From Pseudomonadota bacterium (GTDB lineage: Bacteria > Pseudomonadota > Alphaproteobacteria > Sphingomonadales > Sphingomonadaceae), in NCBI GenBank assembly GCA_023433305.1, contig JAEZCZ010000059.1:1-37544 (forward strand): a stretch of DNA of 37,544 nt, read 5' to 3'. Under the pieces are notes generated by a model. That model saw nothing but the letters and a program-made list of their open reading frames with translations. It was not told the DNA's origin and ran no database searches. Positions 31,207-37,544 of this stretch are shown here, piece after piece (positions within the stretch are counted from its first letter, which is position 1; every line of letters begins with the position of its first letter). Made by a program: the position numbers and the translations under genes.

Positions 31207-32159
31207 GCCACGGCCCGCAAGAGCTTCTTGTCCGGGCGCGCGAACCAGATCGTCACGGTGAGCTCGCCGCCGTCGAGATGGTCGACCACTTCGCCCTTGA
31301 GACCGGCGGCCCTGAGCCAAGCCAGGACTTCTTCATCGGAAAAGCCGAGGCGTGCATGCGCGTGGCTCTTGCGCAGCTCCTCGAGGTCGTGACGTGCCAC
31401 GTCCACGACGAGCAGGCGGCCATCGGGCGCGAGCAGCCGCGCGGCCTCGCCGATGAAAGCGGCGGGATGCTGGGCGTAATGCAGCACCTGGTGAAGGATG
31501 ACGGTATCGGCGGAGCCTGACGGCAAATCGAGCCCGACGATGTCGCCCTGGCGCAGCTCGGCGTTGCCGATGCCTTCCTCGGCCAGCATTGCCCGGGCGT
31601 AGCGCAGCATTTCGGGCGACCGGTCGATGCCGATCATGTGGCTGGCCTTGTCGGCGAACAGGCGCAGCATCGTGCCGGTGCCGCTGCCGAGATCGACCAG
31701 CCGGCCGGGCGCCTTGTTTCCCAGCGCGCGCAGGATCGCAGCATCGACCTTGGCGACGGGCACGTGGAGCGAGCGGAGCTTGTCCCACTCGCCCGCGTGC
31801 GCCGCGAAGTAGCGCGCCGCCTCTTCCGCCCGCTCGGCCTTGATGGCGGCGAGGCGCGCGGCGTCCGCGGCGATCCAGGGGCTGCGGCCGAGCACCTCGC
31901 CCCAGCGTTCGAGCAAAGCGAAGACCGGCTGGACCAGTTCGGGCTCGCCGAGGCTCAGGAACACCCAATTGCCTTCCTTGCGCCGCGTCAACAGACCGCA
32001 ATCGAGCAGTATCTTCACGTGCTTGGAAATACCCGGCTGGCTTTGCGCCAGGACTTGCGCGACTTCGCCGACCGCCAGCTCCATCTCCCGCAGAAGCTGC
32101 AGGATCCGCAGGCGCGTGGGATCGGAGAGAGCCTGGAAAAGCGCGACTTTCGATTGCAT
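31203..32159 (-). CDS. ArsR-family regulator fused to a SAM-dependent methyltransferase domain
   Basis: This 318-residue protein has an ArsR winged helix at residues 1-90 (ALSDPTRLRILQLL, then the recognition helix QSQPGISKHVKIL and the RREGNW-like wing RRKEGNWVFLSLG) and a Rossmann methyltransferase domain from about 140 (RLVDLGSGTGTMLRLFA, IGIDRSPEMLRYAR, LHQVLHYAQHPAAFIGEA, LLVVDVARHD). It heads the metF-metH-metH-glyA operon. Known SahR-type ArsR regulators control methionine and SAM-cycle genes in Proteobacteria in response to S-adenosylhomocysteine. I infer a similar role, with the methyltransferase domain sensing SAM or SAH. No cysteine metal site of classical ArsR is seen. It probably represses itself through the dyad before its start. 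Confidence 0.9.
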   Translation of the reverse strand: MQSKVALFQALSDPTRLRILQLLREMELAVGEVAQVLAQSQPGISKHVKILLDCGLLTRRKEGNWVFLSLGEPELVQPVFALLERWGEVLGRSPWIAADAARLAAIKAERAEEAARYFAAHAGEWDKLRSLHVPVAKVDAAILRALGNKAPGRLVDLGSGTGTMLRLFADKASHMIGIDRSPEMLRYARAMLAEEGIGNAELRQGDIVGLDLPSGSADTVILHQVLHYAQHPAAFIGEAARLLAPDGRLLVVDVARHDLEELRKSHAHARLGFSDEEVLAWLRAAGLKGEVVDHLDGGELTVTIWFARPDKKLLRAVA

Positions 32160-32196
32160 GGATGCCTATATAACGAACTAGGCATATTGGAGTCAA
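32160..32196 (-). promoter_or_regulatory. Promoter of the methionine operon, predicted leaderless
   Basis: On the minus strand TTGACT (32196-32191) and TATATA (32172-32167) are separated by 18 bases, close to sigma70 consensus. The -10 ends only seven bases before the ATG at 32159, so transcription should start at or next to the A of the start codon. The absence of any Shine-Dalgarno sequence between them agrees with a leaderless mRNA. Confidence 0.65.
32162..32185. promoter_or_regulatory. Perfect dyad overlapping the -10, likely operator for the ArsR-type regulator
   Basis: ATGCCTA (32162-32168) and TAGGCAT (32179-32185) form a perfect 7+7 inverted repeat with a ten-base spacer, covering the -10 box and part of the spacer. 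Its size and place suit an ArsR-family dimer blocking RNA polymerase, i.e. autoregulation and control of the whole operon. Confidence 0.6.
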
Positions 32197-32212
32197 CGGC
32201 GTAGCGATCAAT

Positions 32213-32260
32213 GCGCGCACGCTGGGTGCGCGCCCCTGTGCGCCTTTCAATGGAAGGCGC
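32213..32260 (-). terminator. Two adjacent hairpins between hemN and the methionine operon
   Basis: GCGCCTT/AAGGCGC (32240-32246 and 32254-32260, loop of seven, extendable by a G-U and a G-C pair) and GCGCGCAC/GTGCGCGC (32213-32220 and 32226-32233, loop of five) lie in tandem 42-90 bases after the hemN stop and before the -35 of the next promoter. Neither has a T-run, so they may end hemN transcription with Rho or only insulate it. Confidence 0.4.
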
Positions 32261-32302
32261 TGACCGCCGGGCTTCGAAGATCGGCGCGGATGTGGTCCGG
32301 CG

Positions 32303-33616
32303 CTAAACCGCCGAGCTGAACCGGCGGGGGGAGTGGCTGCGATAAGGGTCGAACAGCGCAGCGATCGTGCGTGCATAAGGCAGGCCGCCCGGGGGGATTT
32401 CGAGGACAGGCCCGTCCCAGCGGCACAGGCGCGCTTCGAGGAAGGGCTGCAGACCGGGTGCGGTCTCGTGGACGAGATCGGAATCGACGCGGGCGCGGCC
32501 GTGACAGAGCAGGCTTTCGATCACGCCACCGCGGCGCCGGTCCTCGGCCGAGCGTGCAATGCCGTGCGAGACCGGCAGGATGTCTTGCGACAGCAGCATG
32601 CGATACCGCCCCGAGTTCTTCTCGTTCTGTGCCAGCAGCCCCGGGAAGCTGCCGATCGCCGAAGCGCCCAGCCCGATCAGCACAGGCGCCTGGTCGTCGG
32701 TGAAGCCCTGGAAGTTGCGCCGCAGCGTGCCGTCGGCCGACGCGCGGGCAAGCGGATCCGTTGGAAGCGCGAAGTGGTCGAAGCCGATCGGGCGATAGCC
32801 GGCCTCGACGAGATGGCGGTATCCGAACTCCGCCATGGCGAAGCGATCGTCCTGCCCGGGCAGCAGGGTGGCATCGATGCGGCGCTGACGGGGAATGAGG
32901 TGCGGGACATGCGCATAGCCGAACAGCGCGATGCGATCGGCGCCGAAAGCGGTCGCCCGAACGAGCGCGTCCTCCAGATCGTCGAACGTCTGGCCCGGCA
33001 GGCCGTACATCAGGTCGAAATTGAGCGAACGAACGCCCGCGCCGCGGAGCAGTTCGACGCCGTGTTCGATCATGCTGAGCGGTTGGATGCGGCCGATCGC
33101 TTCCTGCAACCTGGGCGAGAAGGTTTGCACCCCCATGCTTGCGTTGCGCGTTCCGATGGCGGCAATCACCGGGCCCCATGCGTCGGTCAGCGAGCGCGGA
33201 TCGAGCTCGATCGACAGGAGCGGATCGGCGAGCGGGAAGCTCTCGGACACGGCATCCATCAGGCGCAGGAAATCGTGTGGCGGAACCGCATTGGGACTGC
33301 CGCCGCCGAACGCGATCCGCTTCACCCGCGCATCCGCTGGCAGGAGTGCCGCGACGTGCGCAACCTCGCGGTGGAGCGCTTCGAGGTAACTGGTCAGGCG
33401 GTGCGGACGATTGGCGGCGCCGGTGTTGCAGCCGCAATACCAGCAGATCTTCTCGCAATAGGGAATGTGCAGGTAGAGCGAGACGTCGCCGGAAGCCGCG
33501 GCGAGCGCGGCTTTGTAATCGGCCGGAGTTATGCCGGGACCGAATTCGGCTGCGGTGGGGAAGCTGGTGTAGCGGGGAACCGGCGTTGCCAGCAGCTCGG
33601 GATGATACGACCACAT
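32303..33616 (-). CDS. hemN: Oxygen-independent coproporphyrinogen III oxidase
   Basis: This radical-SAM enzyme converts coproporphyrinogen III to protoporphyrinogen IX without oxygen. ATG 33616 gives 437 residues starting MWSYHPELL, then VPRYTSFPTAAEF as in HemN; an upstream GTG (33667) would overlap the previous gene. The iron-sulfur motif is HIPYCEKICWYCGCN with C54, C58, C61 and the extra C63 typical of HemN. Further matches are RIAFGGGSPNAVPP, SIELDPRSL, GVQTFSPRLQEAIGR, FDLMYGLPGQT and IGLGASAIGSFPG. It follows the cbb3 assembly genes, fitting haem supply for low-oxygen respiration, and an FNR-type box lies 35 bases upstream. No good Shine-Dalgarno sequence is seen. Confidence 0.94.
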   Translation of the reverse strand: MWSYHPELLATPVPRYTSFPTAAEFGPGITPADYKAALAAASGDVSLYLHIPYCEKICWYCGCNTGAANRPHRLTSYLEALHREVAHVAALLPADARVKRIAFGGGSPNAVPPHDFLRLMDAVSESFPLADPLLSIELDPRSLTDAWGPVIAAIGTRNASMGVQTFSPRLQEAIGRIQPLSMIEHGVELLRGAGVRSLNFDLMYGLPGQTFDDLEDALVRATAFGADRIALFGYAHVPHLIPRQRRIDATLLPGQDDRFAMAEFGYRHLVEAGYRPIGFDHFALPTDPLARASADGTLRRNFQGFTDDQAPVLIGLGASAIGSFPGLLAQNEKNSGRYRMLLSQDILPVSHGIARSAEDRRRGGVIESLLCHGRARVDSDLVHETAPGLQPFLEARLCRWDGPVLEIPPGGLPYARTIAALFDPYRSHSPRRFSSAV

Positions 33617-33647
33617 ACCCGGTCCATGCGCCCCGAGCACCCACCAT

Positions 33648-33872
33648 TCATTGCGTTCGATCAACACTTTTTCGCGGGCGCGTCGAATGGCAGCCCTTCG
33701 CGCAGTGCGCGCCGTTCTCGTCGCCTTGGGCTGGGCCTTGCTGGAGAGGAATGGAAATCGACCCGCCGCTGCAAAGCGCGATCGCGACCTCGTGCGCCTG
33801 CGCCCCGGCGAGCGGCCCGGTCATCGCCGGCACGAGGGACATGGCCGCGAGCAGCAGCGCTGGCGACGTCAC
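33648..33872 (-). CDS. Small exported cysteine-containing protein between ccoS and hemN
   Basis: GTG 33872 starts a 74-residue frame one base after the ccoS stop. The N-terminus is a plausible signal peptide (SPALLLAAMSLVPAMTGPLAG, then AQAHE as cleavage region). The mature part has IALCSGGSISIPL and a HCAKGCHS cluster, then a basic tail SRP-like TRPRKSVDRTQ. Similar small proteins with one early CSGG-like and one late CxxxC segment occur after ccoS in sphingomonads, as far as I recall. The cysteine/histidine cluster could bind metal such as copper or haem in the periplasm, which would fit oxidase assembly; this is inference. Confidence 0.6.
   Translation of the reverse strand: MTSPALLLAAMSLVPAMTGPLAGAQAHEVAIALCSGGSISIPLQQGPAQGDENGAHCAKGCHSTRPRKSVDRTQ
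33651..33664. promoter_or_regulatory. FNR/FixK-type box upstream of hemN
   Basis: TTGCGTTCGATCAA on the plus strand matches the alphaproteobacterial FixK/FnrL pattern TTG(A/C)(T/G)-N4-ATCAA; on the hemN strand the left half is a perfect TTGAT. It lies in the last codons of the small exported-protein gene, with its centre 41.5 bases from the A of the hemN ATG. Low-oxygen activation of hemN by an FNR-family regulator is likely. Confidence 0.6.
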
Positions 33873-33873
33873 T

Positions 33874-34020
33874 TCAGTCGTCCTCGTCGTCGAGGAGGAT
33901 GCGGTTGGCCGAGCCTTCCGGGTCGTCGAACTGGCCATGGCGCAGGGCCCAGAAGAACGCGGCGAGGCCCGCGAGGCCGAGACCGAGCGCAACGGGTATC
34001 AGGAACAGCAGGCCGTTCAT
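33874..34020 (-). CDS. ccoS: cbb3-type cytochrome oxidase assembly protein CcoS
   Basis: This 48-residue gene encodes a single N-terminal transmembrane helix (LLFLIPVALGLGLAGLAAFFW) followed by ALRHGQFDDPEGSANRILLDDED, the FxW...GQFDD.....RIL pattern of CcoS/FixS. It helps insert redox cofactors into the cbb3 oxidase. It overlaps ccoI by ATGA and precedes the small exported-protein gene by one base. Confidence 0.93.
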   Translation of the reverse strand: MNGLLFLIPVALGLGLAGLAAFFWALRHGQFDDPEGSANRILLDDEDD

Positions 34021-36134
34021 TTGACTGCCCTTGCGAGGCGCAGCGAATTGGCCACGACGATCAGCGAGCTCGCCGACATCGCGGCGGCGGCAATGAGCGG
34101 GGTCAGCAAGCCGGCCACCGCGAGGGGGACGGCGAGCACGTTGTAACCGATCGCGAGGGCGAAATTCTGCCGCACGATCCGCATGCTCGCGCGAGCGGCG
34201 GAAATCGCCCGCGGCAGGGCCAGCAGCGAATCCGACACGAAGACGAGGTCTGCCGCCTGGAGGCCTACGTCGCTCGCCGAAGCCGGCGCGATCGATGAGT
34301 CGGCTGCCGCCAGTGCTGGCCCGTCGTTGAGCCCGTCGCCGACCATCAGAACCGAGTGACCGGCCGCCTGGAGACGGGCGATCGCTTCCTGTTTGCCGGC
34401 GGGCGTGGCGTCGGACTGGGCGACCAGCCCGGTCTCGCGCGCCACTTGCGCAACGGCGGCGCGGTTGTCGCCCGAAAGGATGGTCGGCTCGAGCCCCAGC
34501 CGGCGGAGGCGGCCAAGGGCCTCGGCGGTGTCGGGGCGCAGGCGGTCGGAATAGGGAATCAGCCGGACGGGCCGCTCGCCGATCTCGAGCGCCGAGGAAA
34601 TCCCGTTGGCCGATTCGGGCCGACGAAGCGCCACGGGCGTCTCGTTCCAGCGCGCCATGATGCCGGTCCCGGGCAGCTCTTCGACGTCGGTGAGAGGCTC
34701 CGCGCGGTGGCCGGCGGCCGTGAGTGCATTGGCGAGCGAGCGCGACAGCGGATGCCGGCTGTGCGATGCCAATGCGAGACAGACGGCAGCCTCGTCGGCA
34801 TCGAGCGAGCGCAGCACGGCCGGATCAGGGGTCGGCTTTCCGAGCGTGAGCGAGCCGGTCTTGTCGAGCAACGCGCGGTCGGCCTTGGCGAGCCGCTCGA
34901 GCGCGGAGCCGTCCTTGACCATGATGCCCGCCCGCATGAGCGCGCCGCTCACCACGACTTGCGCGACGGGCACCGCCAATCCGAGCGCGCAGGGGCAGGT
35001 GATGATGAGCACCGTCACGCCCACCACCAGCGCCTTGTAGAGCCCCGCCCCCGCGATCAGCCAGCCGATCGTCGCGGCGGCGGCCAGCGTATGGACCGCG
35101 GGCGCGTAGAGCCGTGAGGCGCGGTCGGCGATACGGACATAGCGCGAGCGGTTTTGCGTCGCCGCTTCCATCAGGCGCGCAATCTCGGCCACCGAAGTAT
35201 CGCGGCCGGCGTGCGAAACGCGGACGTCGACAGGGGCGTCGAGATTGAGCGTCGCGGCGAAGACGCGGTCGCCGACCCGCAGCGGAATCGGCGCGGACTC
35301 GCCGGTCAGAAGCGACTGGTCGAAGCGGCTCGTGCCGGCGACGATCTCCCCGTCAGCGGCGAGACGTTCGCCGGCCGCGACGCGCATCATCATCCCCGGC
35401 GCGAGGTCCTGCGCGGTTCGCCACTGGAGAGCGCCATCGGTGTCGACCACCATCGCGCCTGGCGCCGCCTGCTTGAGCAAGGCATCGACCCCGGCCCGCG
35501 CCCGATCGCGCATCATCGCGTCGAGCACGCGCCCCGCGAGCAGGAAAGTAAGCAGCATCAACGCGCCGTCGAACCAGGCGTGGCGCCCCTCCACCACGGT
35601 CTCATAGAGACTGAGGAAGGTCGCGATGACGACGCCGATGGAGATCGGCACGTCCATGTTGGTGCGGCCGCGCCTCAACACCCCCCACGCCGAGCGGAAG
35701 AAAGGCATTCCCGCATAGGCAATCGCCGGAACCGCGATCAGCGCGGAAAGCCAGTGGAACAACGTGCGCGTCGAACCATCGGCGCCAGACCACACGCTGA
35801 CCGACAGCGTCATCACATTCATCGCCGCGAACCCGGCGACGGCGAACGGCGCCAGCAAAGGCCGGACGGCGGATGTGCGGGGCGCGAGTTCGTCGCGACG
35901 CGGCTGGGCCTCGAACCCGATGCCGACGAGCGTATCGATCAGCTCCGGCTCTTCGACTTGAGCGGAGTGGGTTACCGCGACCGTTCGCGCGGAAAGGTTC
36001 ACGCGTGCCTCGGACACGCCCGGGATCGCCGAGAGCCCCCGCTCGACTTTACCCATGCAGCCGGCGCAATGCATTCCGGGCACGGAAAGGACCGTTCGAA
36101 CGGGCGCGGCGCCGGGCTGCGCCAGCGCGTTCAC
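34017..36134 (-). CDS. ccoI: Copper-exporting P-type ATPase for cbb3 oxidase assembly
   Basis: This 705-residue P1B-type ATPase has an N-terminal heavy-metal domain with GMHCAGC (C23, C26), several transmembrane helices, the membrane metal site CPC (C380-C382) in TCPCALGLAVP, the phosphorylation site DKTGSLTLGKPTPD (D424), an HP motif in SHSRHPLSRSL and the hinge VGDGLNDGPALAAAD. This is the CcoI/FixI set. It moves copper to the periplasmic side for the oxidase copper centre. The gene overlaps both ccoH and ccoS by ATGA, which is why I call it ccoI rather than a general copper exporter. Confidence 0.94.
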   Translation of the reverse strand: MNALAQPGAAPVRTVLSVPGMHCAGCMGKVERGLSAIPGVSEARVNLSARTVAVTHSAQVEEPELIDTLVGIGFEAQPRRDELAPRTSAVRPLLAPFAVAGFAAMNVMTLSVSVWSGADGSTRTLFHWLSALIAVPAIAYAGMPFFRSAWGVLRRGRTNMDVPISIGVVIATFLSLYETVVEGRHAWFDGALMLLTFLLAGRVLDAMMRDRARAGVDALLKQAAPGAMVVDTDGALQWRTAQDLAPGMMMRVAAGERLAADGEIVAGTSRFDQSLLTGESAPIPLRVGDRVFAATLNLDAPVDVRVSHAGRDTSVAEIARLMEAATQNRSRYVRIADRASRLYAPAVHTLAAAATIGWLIAGAGLYKALVVGVTVLIITCPCALGLAVPVAQVVVSGALMRAGIMVKDGSALERLAKADRALLDKTGSLTLGKPTPDPAVLRSLDADEAAVCLALASHSRHPLSRSLANALTAAGHRAEPLTDVEELPGTGIMARWNETPVALRRPESANGISSALEIGERPVRLIPYSDRLRPDTAEALGRLRRLGLEPTILSGDNRAAVAQVARETGLVAQSDATPAGKQEAIARLQAAGHSVLMVGDGLNDGPALAAADSSIAPASASDVGLQAADLVFVSDSLLALPRAISAARASMRIVRQNFALAIGYNVLAVPLAVAGLLTPLIAAAAMSASSLIVVANSLRLARAVK

Positions 36135-36583
36135 TTCAGCTCTTCCTCGCGCCGCCAGGTCTTGCCGTCGGCATTGACCTCTAGCCTGAGATGCCAGCGG
36201 CCCGGCGGAAGCGCGGTCTGCGAGAGGAAGCGATCTTCGCGTGTCGCTTCGAAGGCAAGCGCGCGGTCGGGCATGCGACCGAGGGGATGGCGCGCCCTGG
36301 CCTTGACCTCCGCGCCCGCCGGCACGCCAGAAAGCTGCACCGCAAGCCGGTTATCGGGCCGCCAGGTGGTGACCGCGTCCCAGCCCAAGGCGCGCTGCTT
36401 TTCGGCCTCGTCGAGCCAGCCGTTGAATTCCTGGCTCGCCACGTAGGAATTTTCGACGACGATCCCGCCGAATGTGGACGTGGCGAAGCTGGCCATGGTC
36501 AGGTTGACCAGGATCACCACACCGAAAAACCCGGTGATGATCATGGTTGCGTGACGCCCCGTGAACCGCCTGCGCATACTCAT
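36131..36583 (-). CDS. ccoH: cbb3 oxidase assembly protein CcoH (FixH family)
   Basis: This 150-residue protein has a basic start, one transmembrane helix (ATMIITGFFGVVILVNLTM), then TFGGIVVENSYVASQEFNGW and a periplasmic beta domain ending LPPGRWHLRLEVNADGKTW, all typical of FixH/CcoH. It supports assembly and stability of the oxidase. ATG 36583 overlaps the ccoG stop by ATGA, and a second in-frame ATG six bases on is an alternative start. Confidence 0.92.
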   Translation of the reverse strand: MSMRRRFTGRHATMIITGFFGVVILVNLTMASFATSTFGGIVVENSYVASQEFNGWLDEAEKQRALGWDAVTTWRPDNRLAVQLSGVPAGAEVKARARHPLGRMPDRALAFEATREDRFLSQTALPPGRWHLRLEVNADGKTWRREEELK

Positions 36584-37544
36584 TGCTCCGGCGCCGAGAA
36601 GCGCGCTTCGGTGCTGTCGGTCTCAGGCGTCGCATCAAGCGTCGTCACAGCGAAAGAGAACTCCTGCTGTTCGGTACCAGAAGGTGCCACGACATAGATG
36701 CGCATCGCTCCCGTTGCGTCGGGTGCGACTGTTTCCACCACCTGGCGGGCGGCATCTTCGCGCGGCATCTCGTCGGTCCACATCACTGCACCCGGCAAGC
36801 CCTCAATCGACACTCGCATCTCGCGCGGGCGACTCTCCATGTTGCGCAGCTTGACCGTATAGGCGTTGCGCACCGATCCGTCGCTCATCAGCATGAAGGG
36901 CGGGTTGCGATCCGGCTCCACCGAGATTTCGGTGTGCGGCCGGGCGCCCAGGGCGAACAGCATGCCCAGCCCCACGGAACCCCAGATGAGGAAATAGGCG
37001 ATGGTGCGCGGGCGGAGCAGCGCCTTCCACGCGGGACGTGACGGTTCCCCGGCCGCTTCGCGTTCGGCATCTTCGAGGGTGACGTAATCGATCAACCCAC
37101 GTGGTCGGCCGATGTCCGCCATGACCCGGTCGCAGGCGTCGATGCAGAGCGCGCACGTGATGCAGCCGATTTGCGGGCCTTCGCGAATGTCGATCCCTGT
37201 CGGACAGACCGCGACGCATTGCAGGCAGTCGATGCAATCGCCGTAATGCTCGGGGTCCTTCTCCGCCTTCTTGACGCTGCCGCGCGGCTCGCCGCGCCAG
37301 TCCTTGTAAGTGACGGTAAGCGATCTCTCGTCCATCATCGCCGCCTGGATGCGCGGCCAGGGACACATATAAATGCACACCTGCTCGCGCATGAACCCGC
37401 CCAGCGTGAAGGTTGTGAACGTGAGAACCGCGACGGCGATATAGGCGACAGGAGCGGCGTCCCCGCTCCAGAAATCGCGCACGAGTGTGGGCGCGTCTCC
37501 GAAGTACATGATCCACGCGCCGCCGGTCCAGAAAGCGATGATCA
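36580..37544 (-). CDS. ccoG: Cytochrome oxidase accessory ferredoxin-type protein CcoG (C-terminal part)
   Basis: The frame is open to the window edge, so the 5' end is missing; about 320 of an expected 480-520 residues are present. It shows a membrane segment (VAYIAVAVLTFTTFTLGG), MREQVCIYMCPWPRIQ, two 4Fe-4S motifs (CIDCLQCVAVCPTGID and CITCALCIDACD), another transmembrane helix (IAYFLIWGSVGLGMLFAL) and a periplasmic Ig-like domain with RNAYTVKLRN. These are the marks of CcoG/FixG/RdxA, thought to reduce copper during cbb3 assembly. It is the first of the visible cco genes; ccoNOPQ probably lie beyond the edge. Confidence 0.94.
   Translation of the reverse strand, partial: IIAFWTGGAWIMYFGDAPTLVRDFWSGDAAPVAYIAVAVLTFTTFTLGGFMREQVCIYMCPWPRIQAAMMDERSLTVTYKDWRGEPRGSVKKAEKDPEHYGDCIDCLQCVAVCPTGIDIREGPQIGCITCALCIDACDRVMADIGRPRGLIDYVTLEDAEREAAGEPSRPAWKALLRPRTIAYFLIWGSVGLGMLFALGARPHTEISVEPDRNPPFMLMSDGSVRNAYTVKLRNMESRPREMRVSIEGLPGAVMWTDEMPREDAARQVVETVAPDATGAMRIYVVAPSGTEQQEFSFAVTTLDATPETDSTEARFSAPEQ

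Noticed and set aside
32160..32302. SAM or SAH riboswitch before the methionine operon
   Set aside because: The hairpins here lie upstream of the -35 box, and the predicted mRNA has no leader to hold a riboswitch.
33602..33664. Class I FNR promoter for hemN with -10 TATCAT
   Set aside because: The implied transcription start would fall inside the hemN coding sequence with no suitable downstream start codon.
1..37544. CRISPR arrays, tRNAs, rRNAs and insertion sequences
   Set aside because: No regularly spaced repeats, no cloverleaf-like sequence, no transposase frames or terminal repeats were found on reading both strands.

Overview
The window is GC-rich, tightly packed bacterial DNA, most likely from an alphaproteobacterium of the Sphingomonadales. 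Three things point there: the order ccoG-ccoH-ccoI-ccoS-small exported protein-hemN, a methionine synthase split into two genes behind a regulator that fuses an ArsR domain to a methyltransferase, and intergenic DNA with GTCCGCTTTC/GAAAGCGGAC-type repeats. The group is inferred from gene order and protein style; no rRNA or other marker gene lies in the window. No tRNA, rRNA, CRISPR array or insertion sequence was seen.

Positions 1-18915 (+ strand) look like the 3' part of an extracellular contractile injection system (eCIS) locus. The anchor is an AAA+ ATPase of the Afp15-like eCIS type (8348-10186). Before it come two large paralogous proteins (76-2337 and 2361-6836) and a 499-residue protein with a conserved end (6852-8351). 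After it comes a giant 2911-residue protein (10180-18915). The last three genes overlap by a few bases, so they are probably translated together. The giant has coiled-coil and acidic segments, annexin-like helical modules, a long hydrophobic stretch and three candidate enzyme domains: an HxH/JAMM-like domain, an ADP-ribosyltransferase-like domain with H and Y motif residues, and a C-terminal D...DxK nuclease-like domain. Sheath, tube, spike and baseplate genes are not in the window and would lie upstream.

Positions 18946-24826 (- strand) hold four hydrolase genes converging on the giant gene: an HExxH metallopeptidase-like protein, a ComEC-like metallo-beta-lactamase-fold hydrolase, a patatin-like phospholipase and an N-acetylmuramidase with a peptidoglycan-binding domain. 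The first three overlap. I do not recognise this set as a named system. It may be eCIS cargo or a release module, or an independent attack or defence island. A 435-base gene-free stretch (24827-25261) with hairpins separates it from the housekeeping genes.

Positions 25262-32196 (- strand) are a one-carbon/methionine operon: ArsR-methyltransferase regulator, metF, metH (homocysteine half), metH (folate/cobalamin/activation part), glyA. A perfect dyad overlaps the -10 of a promoter so close to the regulator's ATG that its mRNA should be leaderless. Together the enzymes move a carbon from serine through methylene- and methyl-tetrahydrofolate onto homocysteine.

Positions 32303-37544 (- strand) hold the assembly genes for cbb3-type cytochrome oxidase (ccoG, cut by the window edge, then ccoH, ccoI, ccoS), a small exported protein, and hemN. 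An FNR/FixK-type box lies just before hemN, fitting oxygen-responsive control.
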